Notes: generated from the letters alone by a model not told the origin. A stretch of DNA of 64,000 nucleotides from Roseivirga ehrenbergii (GCF_001593005.1 NZ_LQZQ01000050.1:124001-188000); one strand, 5' to 3'; positions 26,044 to 35,704 are shown, numbered from the stretch's first letter. Numbers and translations: made by a program.

Positions 26044-28314
26044 TTAAACCAATTTAAAGCCGTGATTTTTCAAAGGAAGCGAACGCACACGTTCGCCAGT
26101 TGCAGCAAAAATAGCATTGGTGAGTGCAGGAGCAATAGGCGGAGTACCTGGTTCACCAACACCACCCGGTGCTTCATCGTTTTCCATGATGTTCGTTAAC
26201 ACCTCAGGCATGTGTTTCAACTTCAACATTTCATAGTTAGGGAAGTTTGACTGCTGAATTTTGCCTTCTTCAATGGTGATTTCGCCATAAACTGCTGCTG
26301 TTAAACCAAAAACAATTCCGCTTTGCATTTGCGCTATAATGGTGTTTGGGTTTACATAATTGCCGCAGTCAATCACGCAAAACACTTTGTTCACACTAAA
26401 TTCTTTGTCGGGGTTGATGCTGATTTCGGCCACTTGCGCCACGATAGAACCGAAAGATTCGTGAAAGGCAATTCCTCGGCTTTTTCCTTCGGGAAGAGGG
26501 GAATTCCAATTGCTAATTTCAGCTACTTTGTCCAACACTTTTTTCTGTCTAGAGTTTGAAGGAAGAAGCTTTGCTCTAAACTCATAAGGATCGGTATCGG
26601 CTTCATTGGCCAATTCATCTATAAAGCTTTCAGTGAAAAATCCATTGTATGAATGACCTACACTTCGCCAAAAACCTAAACGCATTGGGCTTTCAATAAA
26701 CGAATACCCCACTTTTCGTGCACCCAGATTATAAGCTAAACCCAAAGCGCCTTCGGCTGCGGTAGTGTCCTGAGATTCTGGTGGAGTCATTAACGGAAAG
26801 TTTCGCCCAATGCTGCTTCGTAAAACCGATTGAAGCGTAACATGATTTTCCCAGGCGGATATTGTTCCGTCAGCATTGATTCCTGCCTTAAAACTGGCCA
26901 TGGCTGCTGGGCGGTAGGTGTCGAATTGAGTATCCTCTTCTCTCGACCAAACCATTTGAATAGGGGTGCCCTTCATTGCTTTGGCAATGCGTACAGCTTC
27001 AGTTACAAAGTCGTTTTCGGCCCTTCTTCCAAAACCTCCTCCCAAATATTTGATGTCGATTTCAACTTTACGGCTTTTTATATCCGCCTCCTTGGCGGTG
27101 GCCATGGTGACCAAAAATGGCGCCTGATGACCCACCCAAACTTTGGCTTTGTCTTCTTCCACCAACACCGTACAATTGATGGGTTCCATGGTGGCATGCG
27201 CTAAAAATGGAACTTCATATTGAGTCTCGAAAACCTTGTCAGAAGCTTCCAATGCTGTAGCAGTATTATCAATCTTCTCTTTTACATGGTCAATTTCTTT
27301 GTCGAGCCTTGTTTTTAGAAGTTTAGAAATATGAGCTGAAGAAAGCTGCTCATTTCCTTTGTTGTCAATTTCAAAAGTGAGTGCATTCGCGGCTTGTTGT
27401 GCTCGCCAAGTGTTGTCGGCAATTACAGCCACACCAGTAGGCCACTGCACGATGTGCTTTACGCCTTGCATCGCCATTACTTCAGATTCATTCGTAATGC
27501 TCGTGATCTCTCCTCCAATAATTGGGCAGTGTTTTACTGCAGCAAAAAGCATGTTCGGTAAACGCACATCAATGCCAAATTCGGCAACTCCTGTCACCTT
27601 CTCTTTTAGGTCAATGCGTTGAGTAGGTTTGCCAATGATTTTAAAATTAGACTTCGCTTTTAAAGTTGGTCGGTTATTGGGTTTTTCTTCTGCGGCAAAA
27701 GGCGCAAGAGACCCGTATGAGACTTTTTCTCCCGTTTCAGTATTGACGAAAAAGCCTTTTTCTGCTTTCAATTTATTAATGTCAACAAGCCATTTTTTCA
27801 TGGCTACTTTCATTAACATTTCCTTGGCAGAAGCGCCCATAATGCGGTAATGTTCGTAGCCATCACGAATGGTGGTGCTTCCGCCAGTGGCAATATATGG
27901 AAGAATATAGGCCACTTTTTCCATGAAATGGAAACCAGTAGAACTTGACGTTCTTTCGTAATGGGTAGCCAAATTCACGTTGGCGTAAGGCGATTCTACT
28001 TGCGGGTGAATTACTTCGATTTGCTCTAAATCTACTTCCAGTTCTTCGGCAGTAAGCATGGCCAATGCGGTATGTACCCCTTGTCCCATTTCCGCCCGAG
28101 CAATGGCCAGTTTGATTTTGTTATCTGGTGTAATATGAATGAAAGCATTGAGCGATTCTGCACCTTCAAAGCCCATTCCGCTGAACTGCTTTTTCTTATA
28201 ATTGGAAAATGCTACTCCGCCCAAGCCCAATGCAAAACCACCTCCGATTACAGCTCCTGAGATAATAAATGCTCTACGACTTATTTTCTGTCCTCTGGTT
28301 CTTTCTTTAGCCAT
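26044..28314 (-). CDS. molybdopterin-binding subunit of an IorB-like aldehyde/isoquinoline oxidoreductase
   Basis: 756 residues of the xanthine oxidase superfamily, closest in layout to isoquinoline 1-oxidoreductase beta subunits. A Tat-type signal with SRRAF at 12-16 and a hydrophobic stretch (IISGAVIGGGFALGLGG) implies export of the folded enzyme. Conserved pieces include ARAEMGQGVHTALAMLTAEEL near the N-terminus, YLGGGFGRRAENDFVTEA in the centre and a C-terminal EPGTPPIAPALTNAIFAATG-type block (GVGEPGTPP, APALTNAIFAATG). It overlaps the 2Fe-2S subunit by eight bases. The substrate cannot be told from sequence; relatives oxidise N-heterocycles or aldehydes. No MoCo maturation genes are near. 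Confidence 0.88.
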   Translation of the reverse strand: MAKERTRGQKISRRAFIISGAVIGGGFALGLGGVAFSNYKKKQFSGMGFEGAESLNAFIHITPDNKIKLAIARAEMGQGVHTALAMLTAEELEVDLEQIEVIHPQVESPYANVNLATHYERTSSSTGFHFMEKVAYILPYIATGGSTTIRDGYEHYRIMGASAKEMLMKVAMKKWLVDINKLKAEKGFFVNTETGEKVSYGSLAPFAAEEKPNNRPTLKAKSNFKIIGKPTQRIDLKEKVTGVAEFGIDVRLPNMLFAAVKHCPIIGGEITSITNESEVMAMQGVKHIVQWPTGVAVIADNTWRAQQAANALTFEIDNKGNEQLSSAHISKLLKTRLDKEIDHVKEKIDNTATALEASDKVFETQYEVPFLAHATMEPINCTVLVEEDKAKVWVGHQAPFLVTMATAKEADIKSRKVEIDIKYLGGGFGRRAENDFVTEAVRIAKAMKGTPIQMVWSREEDTQFDTYRPAAMASFKAGINADGTISAWENHVTLQSVLRSSIGRNFPLMTPPESQDTTAAEGALGLAYNLGARKVGYSFIESPMRLGFWRSVGHSYNGFFTESFIDELANEADTDPYEFRAKLLPSNSRQKKVLDKVAEISNWNSPLPEGKSRGIAFHESFGSIVAQVAEISINPDKEFSVNKVFCVIDCGNYVNPNTIIAQMQSGIVFGLTAAVYGEITIEEGKIQQSNFPNYEMLKLKHMPEVLTNIMENDEAPGGVGEPGTPPIAPALTNAIFAATGERVRSLPLKNHGFKLV

Positions 28315-28768
28315 TTTCTTGATTTTGGGTCAGCACCTCTTTAATGGCTTCTTTAATTCTTTGGTAAGTTCCGCAGCGGCAAATGTTAGAAATGGAAGCG
28401 TCAATTTCCTCTTCAGTAGGCTGGCTATTGTTATTTAACAGGCTTTCTACGGCCATAATCATTCCCGATTGGCAATAACCACATTGCGGCACTTGATGGT
28501 CGATCCAAGCTTGTTGAACGCGTGATAGCCGATTATCTTTTGCAATGGATTCAATGGTAGTAATGGCTTTTCCTTGCAGTGCAGCAACGGGTAATACACA
28601 AGAGCGAACGGCTTGTCCGTCTAAATGAACAGTGCAGGCACCACAAGCGGCAACTCCGCAGCCGTATTTAGTTCCGGTAAGGTTAAGTTCATCACGCAAA
28701 ACCCAAAGTAAAGGCATGTTGGGTTCCACATCCACTTCATGGTCAATACCATTCACGTTAATCTTCAT
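28307..28768 (-). CDS. 2Fe-2S subunit of the IorAB-like oxidoreductase
   Basis: 153 residues. All eight cysteines for two [2Fe-2S] clusters are present: Cys37, Cys42, Cys45, Cys57 (plant-ferredoxin type) and Cys96, Cys99, Cys130, Cys132 (CGYCQSG ... ICRCG). It passes electrons from the molybdopterin subunit. No signal peptide of its own, consistent with co-export by the Tat signal of the large subunit. First gene of the three-gene unit; the next gene upstream is an M23 peptidase 53 bases away. Confidence 0.92.
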   Translation of the reverse strand: MKINVNGIDHEVDVEPNMPLLWVLRDELNLTGTKYGCGVAACGACTVHLDGQAVRSCVLPVAALQGKAITTIESIAKDNRLSRVQQAWIDHQVPQCGYCQSGMIMAVESLLNNNSQPTEEEIDASISNICRCGTYQRIKEAIKEVLTQNQENG

Positions 28769-28821
28769 AGCATAATTTATCCGTTTTGGAATTTAAGAAA
28801 AGAAAGTGGAGGTGAAAAACT

Positions 28822-29646
28822 TTACTGGTTTTTGATGGCCGTATAAGTTTTTCCTTCTACGAGAAATTCAGTTTTATTGCTCGAAGTTTTGAATAGAGTG
28901 GGGAGTGAAACCTGTCGATCTTTTTCAGTTTTACGAACGATAAAATGCAGATGAGGCCCAGTGCTCCATCCTGTATTTCCACTTAAGGCAATGGGATCAC
29001 CGGCTTCCACTATATCACCCAATTGTACTGTAACGCCTTCATATTGCAAGTGGAGGTAGTCTGCATAAGTACCGTCTTTGTGTAGAATGGTCACGTAATT
29101 GCCCATGTCGTTGCACCTTTTGCTTGCGCAGCCTTGATTGGAGTCTTCTTTAACCCTAATCACTTTTCCCGCCCTAGCGGCAAAAATTCTAGTGCCTTCA
29201 TCCATCGTAAAATCGAGTGCATTTTCTCCTTGATGAGTTCGATCGCCATTATAACCTTGAGTAAGCCTATAGCTTGTTCCTTCTTCAAAAGGAAGTAAAT
29301 ATTCTTGTTTAGGATCGTGTTGTGCGTTTGCATCGCCAAAACGATAGATGTAGCTAAATGAATACTGCCAAGATCTTTCGAAGGGAATTATGAGACTGGT
29401 GAGTCTAAATTCTTTGGTGTTGGCAGGAACTACAATAAAGTCAGGAACTTCTTTGGATGGCCTTAAACCTTTCAGTTTGAGCGTTAATGTAACCGTTTGC
29501 GGATAGGGTTTGTCGTTGTCTGCGTAAATGCCGATTCTACCATCTTCTCTAATATCGTATACATTGATTTCTTTTTCTTGGGTAAAAGAAAGCTTAGAAG
29601 AGCCTGAAAGAAAGAGTAAACCGATAAGTATTAACCGAATGCGCAT
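28822..29646 (-). CDS. M23-family metallopeptidase
   Basis: 274 residues with an N-terminal signal peptide (~1-22). The N-terminal half is a beta-rich domain. The LytM domain spans ~140-255, with zinc ligands in HQGENALDF (HxxxxxxD form) and GPHLHFIV, and the intermediate block YADYLHLQYEGVTVQLGDIVEAGDPIALSGNTG (parts). Enzymes of this family cut peptidoglycan cross-bridges. A CxxxxxC pair (GCASKRC) in the loop before NYVTILH might form a disulfide. Stands alone between ispE and the oxidoreductase genes. Confidence 0.88.
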   Translation of the reverse strand: MRIRLILIGLLFLSGSSKLSFTQEKEINVYDIREDGRIGIYADNDKPYPQTVTLTLKLKGLRPSKEVPDFIVVPANTKEFRLTSLIIPFERSWQYSFSYIYRFGDANAQHDPKQEYLLPFEEGTSYRLTQGYNGDRTHQGENALDFTMDEGTRIFAARAGKVIRVKEDSNQGCASKRCNDMGNYVTILHKDGTYADYLHLQYEGVTVQLGDIVEAGDPIALSGNTGWSTGPHLHFIVRKTEKDRQVSLPTLFKTSSNKTEFLVEGKTYTAIKNQ

Positions 29647-29730
29647 AAGTGGTCAGACCAATGAGTTAAAGACGCAGATAATATACGGTTTATTATAAAA
29701 GGTAGTTTGAAAATAGCTTCAACTCTTTTC

Positions 29731-30540
29731 CTAAAGCTCGATCAGTTTATGTATGTATTTTTCGAAAGCTGGTGAAATCTCTGGCTTCTGGGTATATAAC
29801 CCGAAGAGGGTAGAACCTGAACCACTCATGGCAGCATAGGCCGCTCCATTTTGATAAAGGGCTTCTTTAATCTCTCTTAAAACAGGATGATTAGGAAAGA
29901 TTGATACTTCGAAATCATTGATCAACTTTTCACGCCAAAGTACAAAGTCCTTGCTTTCTAAAAGTGATTTTAGATCTATTTCGTTTGGCTTTGGAGTTAC
30001 ATTGGCGTATGCTTCTTGGGTCGAAATGTGAACATTAGGCTTAATTAAAAGCATCCACATGCCAGATAAATCAAGGTCGAAAATTTCTAAATCGGTACCC
30101 GTTCCCGTAGCAATGGCTGGTTTGTTCTGAATAAAGAAGGGGCAGTCACTTCCCAGTTGGGCTGCATAATCTTCTAGAACCGAATCATCTAAGAATAATT
30201 GAAATTCGTTGTTCAGCATTTTCAGCATAAAAGCGGCATCTGCCGAGCCTCCGCCTAATCCAGCACCCATCGGAATGATTTTGTGCAGGTGAATATTAAG
30301 CTCAGGAAGCCCAAAATCTTTACGAAGTAGTTTGTATGCTTTTAAAACTAAGTTGTCTTTGTCTTCGCCAGGAATGTCTATTCCGCTGGAAGAGAATGAA
30401 ATTTTCTTACCTGGAATAAACTCCAATACATCGCACCAAGGAATAGGGTAGAGGCAGCTTTCAATGCTATGGTAGCCAGTATGAAGCTTCCCAGTAATGG
30501 AAAGTCCTAAATTGATTTTAGCATTGGGGAAGGTAACCAT
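29731..30540 (-). CDS. ispE: 4-diphosphocytidyl-2-C-methyl-D-erythritol kinase
   Basis: 269 residues, normal for IspE, a GHMP kinase of the non-mevalonate isoprenoid pathway. The N-terminus FPNAKINLGLSITGKLHTGYHSIES (read in two parts) and the ATP loop PMGAGLGGGSADAAFML are characteristic, and the end AAMSGSGSTLFGLY carries the third GHMP motif. It is downstream of fabI but separated by a strong terminator, so it is likely transcribed on its own. Confidence 0.93.
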   Translation of the reverse strand: MVTFPNAKINLGLSITGKLHTGYHSIESCLYPIPWCDVLEFIPGKKISFSSSGIDIPGEDKDNLVLKAYKLLRKDFGLPELNIHLHKIIPMGAGLGGGSADAAFMLKMLNNEFQLFLDDSVLEDYAAQLGSDCPFFIQNKPAIATGTGTDLEIFDLDLSGMWMLLIKPNVHISTQEAYANVTPKPNEIDLKSLLESKDFVLWREKLINDFEVSIFPNHPVLREIKEALYQNGAAYAAMSGSGSTLFGLYTQKPEISPAFEKYIHKLIEL

Positions 30541-30556
30541 AGCGCGAATTGGTGAA

Positions 30557-30607
30557 TTAAAAACAGCCTGCTGATTTTCGTTTGAAACGCTTAATCGGCA
30601 GGCTGTT
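30557..30607 (-). terminator. intrinsic terminator of fabI
   Basis: On the minus strand ACAGCCTGCCGATT pairs with AATCAGCAGGCTGT (one G-U), enclosing a small inner hairpin CGTTT-c-AAACG, and is followed by TTTTT. It lies 25 bases beyond the fabI stop and just ahead of the ispE start. Confidence 0.88.
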
Positions 30608-30632
30608 ATACTATTGTCCTAAGGACTATTAA

Positions 30633-31448
30633 TTAATCTTTTTTCAACTGCTCAATTAATGCATCGGTAATTCCAGAAGATGAAAAACCTCCGTCATGCA
30701 TTAAGTTTTGCATGGTTACCATTCTAGTGTAATCCGAGAACATCATTGCGCAATATTTAGCACAATCTAATGCACTTGCATTGCCTAATGGGCTCATTTG
30801 GTCTGCATATGAATAGAATACATCAAAACCTCCAACACCTGTTCCAGCAGTAGTCATGGTAGGCGATTGAGAAATAGTGTTTACTCTTACTTTTTTCAAA
30901 CGAGCATAGCGTTCACCGTAGCTTCTGGCAATGGATTCAAGCATGGCTTTTGCGTGTGCCATATCTGAATAATCTGGGAAAGTACGTTGCGCTGCAATGT
31001 ATGATAAACCTAAAATTGAGCCCCATTCATTCATGGCGTCAAGTTTTTCGGCTGTTTGCATTACTTTATGAAAAGAAATGGCAGAAACATCTAAGGTTTT
31101 AGTGAGCCAATCGTAGTTCAAATCGCCATAATCACGGCCTTTTCTTACGTTCGGGCTCATGCCTATTGAGTGTAAAACGAAATCGATTTTACCACCCAAA
31201 ATCTCCACTGATTTGGTGAAAAGGTTTTCTAAATCTTCGATTGAAGTTGCATCGGCAGGAATAATTTCTGCACCGCAGGCTTCAGCTAATTTATTGATTT
31301 CACCCATTCTCATCGCAATCGGAGCGTTGGTTAGGGTAAAGGTGGCGCCTTCAGCTTTTGCTACTTCAGCTACTTTCCAAGCAATAGAGCGTTCGTCTAA
31401 TGCGCCAAATATGATTCCTCTTTTACCTTTTAATAGATTATTTGCCAT
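30633..31448 (-). CDS. fabI: enoyl-ACP reductase (NADH)
   Basis: From Met at 31448 the protein has 271 residues (the frame stays open to 31484, but the family begins MANNLLKGKRGIIFGA). FabI reduces the enoyl-ACP double bond in the last step of each fatty-acid elongation cycle. The active-site pair is Tyr160 and Lys167 (YSDMAHAK, YX6K), the NADH-binding FGALDERSIAW is at 14-24, and LHSIGMSP at 92-99 is standard. Monocistronic, with a strong terminator. Confidence 0.95.
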   Translation of the reverse strand: MANNLLKGKRGIIFGALDERSIAWKVAEVAKAEGATFTLTNAPIAMRMGEINKLAEACGAEIIPADATSIEDLENLFTKSVEILGGKIDFVLHSIGMSPNVRKGRDYGDLNYDWLTKTLDVSAISFHKVMQTAEKLDAMNEWGSILGLSYIAAQRTFPDYSDMAHAKAMLESIARSYGERYARLKKVRVNTISQSPTMTTAGTGVGGFDVFYSYADQMSPLGNASALDCAKYCAMMFSDYTRMVTMQNLMHDGGFSSSGITDALIEQLKKD

Positions 31449-31560
31449 AGTACGTTTTCTTATTTCGGTTGTAAAAATAGACATTCAATTTAATAAACCG
31501 ATACGAAATGTGTTTTCGAATAATGAGACATACCCGGCAAATAATCTAATCTGGTTTAAT

Positions 31561-32157
31561 TTAATTTTCTGTTGGTACGTTTAAATCTTTAAGCAAACCG
31601 TTTTTAATGTCGTATACCCAACCATGAACTTTTGGTGAATCTCCTTTTGCCCACATGTTTTGGATAATACTGGTAGTGGTAAGGTCGTATACTTGTTCTA
31701 TCACATTAAGCTCTACAAACCTGTCGGCTCTTGCTTTCTGATCTTCAATGCCGTCTAATTCTGTTTTATGAAGTCTGTAAACATCCTTAATGTGACGAAT
31801 CCAGTTGTCTACTAAACCATATTGGTTGTTGTCCATCGCAGCTAAAACTCCACCACAACCATAATGACCACATACAATTACGTGTTTCACTTTTAAGATA
31901 TTTACTGCGTAATCAAGTACACTCAACATATTCATGTCGGTGTGAACCACCATGTTAGCGATGTTTCTGTGAACAAAGATTTCACCTGGTTCAGTACCCG
32001 TAATTTGGTTTGCAGGTACACGGCTATCCGCACAACCAATCCACAATACTGGTGGCTTTTGGCCATTTGCCAATTTGTTAAAGAAGTCTTTGTCTTCGTT
32101 TAACTTGTCTTCTACCCACTTCTGATTGTTATCTAATAATTCTTTAGCTAATGTCAT
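31561..32157 (-). CDS. beta-class carbonic anhydrase
   Basis: 198 residues. Zinc and active-site residues are Cys42, Asp44, Arg46 (GCADSR) and His98, Cys101 (CGHYGCGG), the full beta-class set. It interconverts CO2 and bicarbonate in the cytoplasm. It starts 11 bases after the stop of a SulP transporter, so the two are co-transcribed and probably act together on bicarbonate. No extension or unusual feature. Confidence 0.94.
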   Translation of the reverse strand: MTLAKELLDNNQKWVEDKLNEDKDFFNKLANGQKPPVLWIGCADSRVPANQITGTEPGEIFVHRNIANMVVHTDMNMLSVLDYAVNILKVKHVIVCGHYGCGGVLAAMDNNQYGLVDNWIRHIKDVYRLHKTELDGIEDQKARADRFVELNVIEQVYDLTTTSIIQNMWAKGDSPKVHGWVYDIKNGLLKDLNVPTEN

Positions 32158-32168
32158 ATCTCTTAAGA

Positions 32169-33743
32169 TTAATGTTTTACGGTTACTGTTGATCCTGTTG
32201 GAATGTTAATGAGTTCTAGTGTAATGTTCTTTTCATGGGCTGACTCCTTGAAATTATAGATAACTTCAAGTGCATCGTAATCAATTTTGGTTGATCGCGA
32301 CCCATCTAGAATTACATTGCTATTGTGTGGTAAGTGTTCTAAGGTAAGTTGTAAACTGGCCTTATTTAAGAACGACACATGTTCGCTTAACTCTAGTCTA
32401 ATTTTACTGTTATTGGTACTTACTTGCTTCTCTTCTTCATAATGATAAGGCACTTTGTAGTTGGCTTTTAGAATATAGAATATACCTACAGCCATACCGA
32501 TTAAAATACCAATCAAAAGGTCGGTAAAAAGAATAGCAACTACTGTGGTGATAAATGGAACAAACTGTTCGCGCCCCAGCTTAAATTGTTGTTTGTACAA
32601 GGCTGGCTTGGTTAATTTAAACCCAACCACAATTAGGATTGCCGCCAATGATGCCAATGGAATCATGTTCATTATTGTTGGGAAAATTGCCACCGCAATT
32701 AGTAACAAAATACCATGAAAAATGGCCGACATTTTTGATTTTGCTCCTGCTTCAATGTTGGCCGAACCTCTTACGATTACTGCTGTAATTGGTAAGCCTC
32801 CAATCAGACCAGATACTATATTACCTACCCCTTGAGCTTTCAATTCAGCATTCTGAGGCGTACGTCTTTTATGTGGGTCAAGCTTATCCATTGCTTCTAC
32901 ACACAGTAATGTTTCTAAACTGGCTACAATGGCTAGTGTAAACGCGGTGATGTACACGTTAATGTTAGTCAGTAGAGAAAAGTCTGGAAATTGGAACACA
33001 GCGCCCAATGAATCTAAGCCGGAAATTACAGGAATATTTACCATGTGATCTCCGCTAATCGAAAGGTCTGGGTAGAATACACCAAAAAGGTAGTTAATCA
33101 ATACACCTATCGTTACTACAATGATGCCCCCTGGAACACCCTTAAGGAACTTGTTTTGTTTTATGAAATTACTACCCCAAGCAATTAAAATGAACAAGGA
33201 TATTAATCCTACAATTAAACTGCCCAAGTAAATATGGTCGAAGGAAGAAACGAGGAATGAAAGCGTATTGCTACCGTCTTGTTGCATAAACTCCATTTCA
33301 CCAAAGGCATCAGCGTCAAAGCCAATAAGGTGTGGCACTTGCTTCAGAATTAGGATTAACCCGATTGCTGCCAGCATACCTTTAATTACTGGCGAAGGGA
33401 AGTACAAACCGATAATTCCAGCTTTCAAGTAACCTAGCGCTACTTGAATTATACCTGCCATTACAACGGCAAGTAAAAAGCCCTGAAAACCACCTAGATC
33501 GTCAATCGCTGAAAGAACGATAACGACCAGACCAGCGGCTGGCCCACTTACGCTCAAACTTGACTTACTTAACATTCCCACCACGATACCGCCTACAATA
33601 CCGGCAATTAAGCCTGAGAAGAGTGGGGCTCCTGATGCGAGTGCTATTCCTAAACAAAGCGGTAGTGCTACTAAGAAAACTACCACACTTGATAGCATAT
33701 CGCTTTTCAAGTTTTCTTTTGAAAACATATTTTTAATACTCAT
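32169..33743 (-). CDS. SulP-family inorganic anion transporter
   Basis: 524 residues: ten or more membrane segments, then a cytosolic STAS domain (~435-524, ending VTVKH) with the strand-helix pattern NVILDGSRSTKIDYDALEVIYNF (parts). SLC26/SulP signatures include SVSGPAAGLVVIVLSAI near TM3 and LCVEAMDKLDPHKRRTPQNAELKAQG (parts) in the middle. The adjacent carbonic anhydrase makes bicarbonate the likely substrate, as for BicA-type transporters (inference); sulfate cannot be excluded. Confidence 0.88.
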   Translation of the reverse strand: MSIKNMFSKENLKSDMLSSVVVFLVALPLCLGIALASGAPLFSGLIAGIVGGIVVGMLSKSSLSVSGPAAGLVVIVLSAIDDLGGFQGFLLAVVMAGIIQVALGYLKAGIIGLYFPSPVIKGMLAAIGLILILKQVPHLIGFDADAFGEMEFMQQDGSNTLSFLVSSFDHIYLGSLIVGLISLFILIAWGSNFIKQNKFLKGVPGGIIVVTIGVLINYLFGVFYPDLSISGDHMVNIPVISGLDSLGAVFQFPDFSLLTNINVYITAFTLAIVASLETLLCVEAMDKLDPHKRRTPQNAELKAQGVGNIVSGLIGGLPITAVIVRGSANIEAGAKSKMSAIFHGILLLIAVAIFPTIMNMIPLASLAAILIVVGFKLTKPALYKQQFKLGREQFVPFITTVVAILFTDLLIGILIGMAVGIFYILKANYKVPYHYEEEKQVSTNNSKIRLELSEHVSFLNKASLQLTLEHLPHNSNVILDGSRSTKIDYDALEVIYNFKESAHEKNITLELINIPTGSTVTVKH

Positions 33744-33854
33744 AAACGGATTTTTAAAAATTTTTCGACTTGCCCTTATGTAAAGAATAAGCCTGATTCA
33801 CTGTGCTTTAGCAACAGTATTTTGATAAAGTAAAAATTGAATGGAATTGTTTTG

Positions 33855-34241
33855 TTACACTATTGCTAACAATTCGGGGGGTGGGGTTGGTATTTTCTCT
33901 TTTATGAACTCTCCATCTAAAATGAAGAAGTAAAAATCTCTTTTCACGAAGTCAATGAGAGTCCAGTTTTTACGATAGGAAGAGTGACTCACTACTAAGT
34001 CATCTATATCAACGCAGTCTTCTTTGGTTTCTTCGTCAGGTAATGTTAGAGGGAGTGGGATCGAGTCAGAATCTGAGTTTTCTTGATCCTCAGTATTATG
34101 CTCCTCGTCTTGGCTCATGTCAACCACAATGCTTTGACTTGGTGCCATAACAACTCTATTGAAGGAATACACTCCGAAACCCTGTATCGAAACGAGAAAA
34201 CTCATTAAGATAATAAAGCATGTATGGAGGTATTTTTGCAT
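33855..34241 (-). CDS. small exported protein of unknown function
   Basis: 128 residues. A signal peptide or anchor spans about 1-22 (TCFIILMSFLVSIQGFGV). The next ~60 residues are acidic and low-complexity (MSQDEEHNTEDQENSDSDS), and the C-terminus has FYFFILDGEFI and a PTPPPELL tail. Short proteins of this build often precede metal or ion transport genes in Bacteroidota, but I do not recognise the family. A TATATTTG element 30 bases upstream suggests its own promoter. Confidence 0.55.
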   Translation of the reverse strand: MQKYLHTCFIILMSFLVSIQGFGVYSFNRVVMAPSQSIVVDMSQDEEHNTEDQENSDSDSIPLPLTLPDEETKEDCVDIDDLVVSHSSYRKNWTLIDFVKRDFYFFILDGEFIKEKIPTPPPELLAIV

Positions 34242-34270
34242 TAAAAAATTACAGTTGTAATAATATTCTG

Positions 34271-34278
34271 CAAATATA
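34271..34278 (-). promoter_or_regulatory. candidate -7 element before the 33855-34241 gene
   Basis: TATATTTG on the minus strand matches TANNTTTG, 30 bases ahead of the ATG; no clear TTTG is found 19-20 bases upstream. Confidence 0.38.
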
Positions 34279-34332
34279 CGGTCTATGAAAGCCTAGGGCT
34301 GAATCTCAAGATTAGAATACCATTAGAATTTC

Positions 34333-35703
34333 TTAACGGTCTATCGAAACGGCTTGTCTATAGTTGGGTAGGCTAATTTTTACATTCGTACCCTCACCCT
34401 CTTTTGAATTAATAATTAAACTTCCACCATGGATTTTAATTACTTTTTGAGCTAAAGGCAAACCAATTCCAAAACCGTTGAAAGCTCTAGCATTTGAAGC
34501 ACGATAAAAGTGCTCGAAGATGTTCTTTAATTCTTGAGGAGGAATACCAATGCCTTTGTCCGTTACTTCAATTTCTACCCAATTTTTATTGGCAGAAACC
34601 TTTATTGTTACAGGCTTATTCATTGAAAACTTGCAGGCGTTTTCTACAATATTATTTAGAACCATTCGCAGTAGGCTTTGACTTCCCTGAATGATTAAGT
34701 ACTCAGCTGTTTCGGGTAATTCTGAAAAATCGAAGCTGATTTGGTTTTCAGGTTTGATTTTATCAATGTCGCTTTTTACAATCAGCATCAATTCATCAAC
34801 ACGGATGCTCTCAATGATTAGTCCTTTGTTATCGTGATCGGCTTGAGCTAACTCTAATAAGCACTTAACAAGAATCTCAAGCCTGTTAGATTCTTTTTCG
34901 ATAGTGTTTAATGAAGCAATATATTCATCAACAGTTCTTTGTTTTCGGAGCGCTACTTCAACCTCACCCAGAATAGCGGTAAGCGGGTTTTTAAGTTCAT
35001 GCGAAGCATTGCTTACAAAGTTGCTTTGGATTTCAAACGAAGTTTCAAGCCTGTCTAACATATTGTTAAAAGTGGAAGATAGTTCTGCGAGTTCATCATT
35101 ATTTTCACCGGTATCTAGCCTTAAGTGAAGGTTAGAGGCCCTAATTTCATTCGCCCTTTTTACAATGCCCGAAATGGGAATGAGTACTTGTTTTGCTTGA
35201 AAAATACCGACAATAAAAATGACCACTGAACATGTGATAAAGGCAATGATTAATATGCTTTTGAGGCTTTGAATAAGCTTGATTCCGTGCTCATCAATAG
35301 CAGAAATAATTACGATATAGTCTTTATTATGATGGGAATGTATCATTCCATAGAAGGCTACATTATCTATTTTTTGGGTAAGCGCTTCGTTATTTGTTAT
35401 GGATGAAGCAAAAGTTCTAACAGAATCGGGTAGAGTATTTATGTCTGACTTTGGAACTACATAGGCGGTTTCACTGGTAAGGTGAAGCAAATGCTCTTTT
35501 TGAATTTCATTGAAAGTCAAAGAATCGAGTTCTTCGGCTTTAAGAAAGAAGTCGGCTTCAATCTTAGCTCTTCTGCTTAGGTGTTCATAAAATTCTTTTT
35601 CAGAATATACTTTTGCGAAATAATAAATAGATACAAAAGTTGCCAGAAGCAAGGTGCAGGTGGTTAAGGTAAAAATGAGGGTGATCTTACTTCTAATTCT
35701 CAT
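34333..35703 (-). CDS. OmpR-linked sensor histidine kinase
   Basis: 456 residues. Two membrane segments (~9-29 and ~150-172) bound a ~120-residue periplasmic sensor; HAMP follows (~173-225), then HisKA with the phosphoacceptor in NASHELKNPLTAILGE and a HATPase with N-box NNIVENACKFS, DKGIGIPPQEL and GFGIGLPLAQKVIKIHGG (parts). It starts one base after the response regulator stop, forming a classic pair. The signal sensed cannot be told; its neighbours offer no obvious target. Confidence 0.9.
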   Translation of the reverse strand: MRIRSKITLIFTLTTCTLLLATFVSIYYFAKVYSEKEFYEHLSRRAKIEADFFLKAEELDSLTFNEIQKEHLLHLTSETAYVVPKSDINTLPDSVRTFASSITNNEALTQKIDNVAFYGMIHSHHNKDYIVIISAIDEHGIKLIQSLKSILIIAFITCSVVIFIVGIFQAKQVLIPISGIVKRANEIRASNLHLRLDTGENNDELAELSSTFNNMLDRLETSFEIQSNFVSNASHELKNPLTAILGEVEVALRKQRTVDEYIASLNTIEKESNRLEILVKCLLELAQADHDNKGLIIESIRVDELMLIVKSDIDKIKPENQISFDFSELPETAEYLIIQGSQSLLRMVLNNIVENACKFSMNKPVTIKVSANKNWVEIEVTDKGIGIPPQELKNIFEHFYRASNARAFNGFGIGLPLAQKVIKIHGGSLIINSKEGEGTNVKISLPNYRQAVSIDR

Positions 35704-35704
35704 T

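Noticed and set aside
26830-27204. 124-codon plus-strand frame
   Set aside because: Antisense shadow of the molybdopterin subunit gene.
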